This document shows positions 23,235 through 24,887 of a stretch of 24,887 nucleotides of DNA, in pieces; the first letter of the stretch is position 1, and each line of letters begins with the position of its first letter. The notes under the pieces were generated by a model. It did no database searches. It saw nothing but the letters and a program-made list of their open reading frames with translations, and had not been told where the DNA came from. The position numbers and the translations under genes are program-made. Source of the stretch: a virus; the IMG/VR virus record IMGVR_UViG_3300025151_000286, positions 1 through 24,887 of that record, one strand, 5' to 3'.

Positions 23235-24272
23235 TTATAGTCCCTCCTCTTTTGCTATTGCTAATCCTATTTGATGTATAACTTGTGGCACTATTGCGTT
23301 TCCGAGTGCTTTAAGTCTGTCCACCCTATTGGGTACCCCATCAGCCACTCTACCCACGTTGGGTTCAGTTGCCCATTGACTCCCATCATTTTTAAACGGT
23401 TCGGTAATTGTCCTTGATGTCTCGGTTTCTCCAAGAGATGCTTCATGCTGTTCTGTCCCTTGTAGTCCCTTGTTGCTGGTGTCGGCCACATTCTGTTTGG
23501 TTTTTGGCTTTGACTGTCCGTTACTGCTGCGCTCAGACTCCATCCATGTGTTCCTTTCAACATGCTTGGACTTGGCTTTTCGTGATACGCCATTCTTGCT
23601 GTTGCTCTTGGAGTTGGCCATAGATTTGCTTCCCTCATGTCCTTGATCGGATATCCGTATTGAACTTGTTCCGCCAACGACCCTGGAGGTACTGTTTTCC
23701 TTCCCGATTCGTTCCTCATCTTTTCCCTCTTTTGTAAAGCTTCCTCCGATCTCGTCCCTATGTTTGTCGCATTCGGCGTCAGCCACATATCGTCCGATGA
23801 TCCAGACTCTATCTCTTCTATGGGGCGCTTCGATACCGCAAGCTGGAATAACAAACGATTGCGTGGCGTAGTTTTCACTTTCCAAGTCAATAGACACATC
23901 GTCGAGTGCCATGTTGACGAAGCCAGCAACGTTTTCGATAACGACCCAAGTGGGTTTTTTGTATTTAATAATTTCAAACACGTACGGCCAGAGGTGTCTA
24001 TCGTCCTCTTTTCCTTGGCGATTGCCCGCTTGACTGAAGGGCTGACAAGGGATGCCTCCGCAGAGGAGGTCGAAGTCTTGAATAATTCTTTTTGGGTCAT
24101 TTCCTAATTCCTTTAAATCGTTATAAATTGGTATTTGAGGCCAATGCTTGTTTAATATCTTACAGCAGAAGTCTTCTATCTCGCAGAAAGCTACGGTTTC
24201 AAATTTGCCTGTTGATTCTAATCCAAGTGAAAAGCCTCCAATACCCGAACAAGTATCGAATACTCTTATCAT
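23235..24272 (-). CDS. dcm: DNA (cytosine-5) methyltransferase
   Basis: This 345-residue enzyme transfers methyl from SAM to C5 of cytosine in DNA. Motif I is FDTCSGIGGFSLGLE (5-19), and motif IV GGIPCQPFSQAGN carries the catalytic C76. Motif VI is VVIENV with E113, and motif VIII is PHRRDRVWII (150-159). The closing motif is NRVDRLKALGNAIVPQV near 315-331. The region of about 163-299, where target recognition normally lies, is hydrophilic and low in complexity, with three (V/M)A(D/N) repeats (VADAECD, SMANSKSN, NVADTSN). It thus looks poorly folded for a target-recognition domain, and it coincides with a second reading frame. The start overlaps the DUF3310 stop (ATGA). Specificity is unknown. 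Likely protects phage DNA from restriction. Confidence 0.85.
   Translation of the reverse strand: MIRVFDTCSGIGGFSLGLESTGKFETVAFCEIEDFCCKILNKHWPQIPIYNDLKELGNDPKRIIQDFDLLCGGIPCQPFSQAGNRQGKEDDRHLWPYVFEIIKYKKPTWVVIENVAGFVNMALDDVSIDLESENYATQSFVIPACGIEAPHRRDRVWIIGRYVADAECDKHRDEIGGSFTKEGKDEERIGKENSTSRVVGGTSSIRISDQGHEGSKSMANSKSNSKNGVSRKAKSKHVERNTWMESERSSNGQSKPKTKQNVADTSNKGLQGTEQHEASLGETETSRTITEPFKNDGSQWATEPNVGRVADGVPNRVDRLKALGNAIVPQVIHQIGLAIAKEEGL
23291..24100 (-). CDS. Overlapping-frame protein inside dcm (W-P-T-P repeat protein)
   Basis: An open frame of 269 residues lies within dcm on the same strand in another frame. It is not random-looking. The segments WLTPNATN, WPTPRATA and WPTPATRD recur with spacing, and the C-terminus contains a GQLNPTWVEWLMGYPIGWTD segment. 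The middle reads LLASSTWHSTMCLLTWKVKT followed by RNRLLFQLAV. I recall annotated phage proteins with the same order of motifs, usually beside or inside dcm genes. The start ATG at 24100 has only weak AGGA-like sequence upstream, so translation is uncertain. It may be a real second protein or a frame kept open because homologues use either frame for the C-terminal domain. Function unknown. Confidence 0.45.
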   Translation of the reverse strand: MTQKELFKTSTSSAEASLVSPSVKRAIAKEKRTIDTSGRTCLKLLNTKNPLGSLSKTLLASSTWHSTMCLLTWKVKTTPRNRLLFQLAVSKRPIEEIESGSSDDMWLTPNATNIGTRSEEALQKREKMRNESGRKTVPPGSLAEQVQYGYPIKDMREANLWPTPRATARMAYHEKPSPSMLKGTHGWSLSAAVTDSQSQKPNRMWPTPATRDYKGQNSMKHLLEKPRHQGQLPNRLKMMGVNGQLNPTWVEWLMGYPIGWTDLKHSETQ

Positions 24273-24550
24273 AGATCCTCGTAATATCTGATAAGTTCTT
24301 TTAAATAAAACTCACCTTTCTTTAGGTCTTTGATGTTATTGCTTTCCTTCAAGTTATGCCTATGAATATATTTGATGATGTTACCCTCTAAATATTTTGG
24401 ATAACCTGAACCAAGCTGTTGTCTTATATATTCTAAGCATTCTATTGAGCCGTTGTTGTAGTGACTAGGGTGGTTAACCTCTTTGTCGATACTTTCCTTA
24501 TCCACGCTGTCAAAAGGTGGTACGTGTGCTGTTGGTACGCTAATCTTCAT
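24269..24550 (-). CDS. DUF3310 protein
   Basis: This 93-residue protein matches DUF3310. NHPSHYNNG lies at 26-34, GSIECLEYIRQQLG at 34-47, and EGNIIKYIHRH at 55-65 with LKKGEFYLKELI near the C-terminus. Such proteins (also called SaV-like) are frequent beside phage DNA-metabolism genes; a nucleotide-related role has been proposed, but I treat it as unproven. The gene overlaps the exonuclease gene by 11 nt upstream and dcm by 4 nt downstream. The first 20 residues are poorly conserved in character, so the start is only moderately certain. Confidence 0.75.
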   Translation of the reverse strand: MKISVPTAHVPPFDSVDKESIDKEVNHPSHYNNGSIECLEYIRQQLGSGYPKYLEGNIIKYIHRHNLKESNNIKDLKKGEFYLKELIRYYEDL

Positions 24551-24887
24551 TTAATTTTATCTCCACGCTGTTAGGCGAATTGTATACAGTTGGTTCTTCT
24601 CCGTTTATAACAGCTTTATATTGTGTTATTAACAGATCCAATTTGACCCAACCTTTGTCTAAATCTTCTTCCTTCATCCAAAATATCTTAGATGCATAAG
24701 GCGGTTTCTTTTCTTGTGCTACAAAACAAAAGCCTTCTACTTTAAATCCAGCTCTTTCATAAGCCCGTTTGTACCAAGATGCCTGTAAATCATATTGATA
24801 TTTGCGCACCGAGGAAGTAAATCCACGAACTGAACAATCAGCAGTTGTTTTATAATCTACAAGAATAATAGAGTTAGTAGAGTAAGG
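24540..24887 (-). CDS. RecE/Cas4-like PD-(D/E)XK exonuclease, C-terminal part (partial)
   Basis: The frame is open to the right edge, and its start lies outside the window. A GTG at 24809 is internal: the 26 codons before it continue the same domain, with LVDYKTTADCS (D and K of the nuclease motif) followed by FTSSVRKYQYDLQASWY. The Q-x3-Y helix and FVAQEKKPPY (near residue 55) are hallmarks of phage exonucleases of the RecE/Cas4-like PD-(D/E)XK group. It would resect double-stranded DNA ends to give single strands for the Sak4-like protein. The gene heads the visible right-hand operon, overlapping the DUF3310 gene by 11 nt. Confidence 0.75.
   Translation of the reverse strand, partial: PYSTNSIILVDYKTTADCSVRGFTSSVRKYQYDLQASWYKRAYERAGFKVEGFCFVAQEKKPPYASKIFWMKEEDLDKGWVKLDLLITQYKAVINGEEPTVYNSPNSVEIKLNED

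Noticed and set aside
23760-24107. A 115-residue plus-strand frame opposite dcm
   Set aside because: There are already two protein-like frames on the minus strand; this one shows no motif and is best explained as antisense of conserved dcm codons.
24540-24809. Treating the 89-residue frame beginning at GTG 24809 as a complete gene
   Set aside because: The same frame continues upstream to the window edge with exonuclease motif VDYKTT, so the gene is truncated by the window and GTG is internal.

Overview
The window looks like part of a tailed phage genome (or prophage/metagenomic phage contig) from an AT-rich marine bacterium. The evidence is wall-to-wall compact genes with 1-4 nt stop/start overlaps, a long block of virion genes, a holin/endolysin cassette and a replication/recombination block. 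The fibre proteins and the large helical 'internal virion' proteins have the style of marine podoviruses of alphaproteobacteria (SAR11/SAR116 type). That host and morphotype assignment is inference: terminase, portal, capsid and polymerase genes are not in the window.

Layout. (1) 2-5553, + strand: the end of a structural gene, a SAM methyltransferase, a 22-residue-repeat protein, and adhesion/fibre proteins including a LamG-like one. (2) 5564-7059, +: lysis module (lipoprotein, two tiny membrane proteins, 3-TM-type holin, GH24 endolysin). (3) 7068-7535, +: a PD-(D/E)XK nuclease among late genes. (4) 7510-17667, +: a large tail/virion protein, a short fibre-like protein and four large Gly/Gln- or helix-rich proteins that I take to be internal (ejected) virion proteins. 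(5) 17664-21206, - strand: HTH regulator, primase-polymerase/DUF3987 helicase, XF1762/Mom-like acetyltransferase-fold protein, a second PD-(D/E)XK nuclease and a 55-residue protein. (6) 21207-21293: a divergent regulatory region with two face-to-face sigma70-like promoters sharing one palindrome. (7) 21294-22543, +: Sak4-type RecA-like ATPase, DUF669 ssDNA-binding-like protein and a clear intrinsic terminator. (8) 22499-24887, -: a fully coupled operon running in from beyond the right edge: RecE/Cas4-like exonuclease, DUF3310, C5-cytosine methyltransferase and then a chain of very small genes.

How it works together. The HTH protein probably governs the divergent promoters that feed leftward primase/helicase synthesis and rightward recombinase/SSB synthesis. 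Exonuclease, Sak4 and DUF669 form a plausible recombination set. The cytosine methyltransferase and the Mom-like protein could modify phage DNA against host restriction. Late genes supply fibres, DNA-ejection proteins and lysis.

The most unusual features are three. An 810-nt second reading frame lies inside the cytosine methyltransferase gene and itself carries protein-like repeated motifs (W-L/P-T-P and a C-terminal NPTWVEWLMGYPIGW). A cascade of coupled micro-genes (49, 27, 26, 16 and 60 residues) follows it. The divergent promoter/operator is compact. No rRNA, tRNA, CRISPR or insertion sequence was seen, and no stretch over 300 bases lacks a gene.
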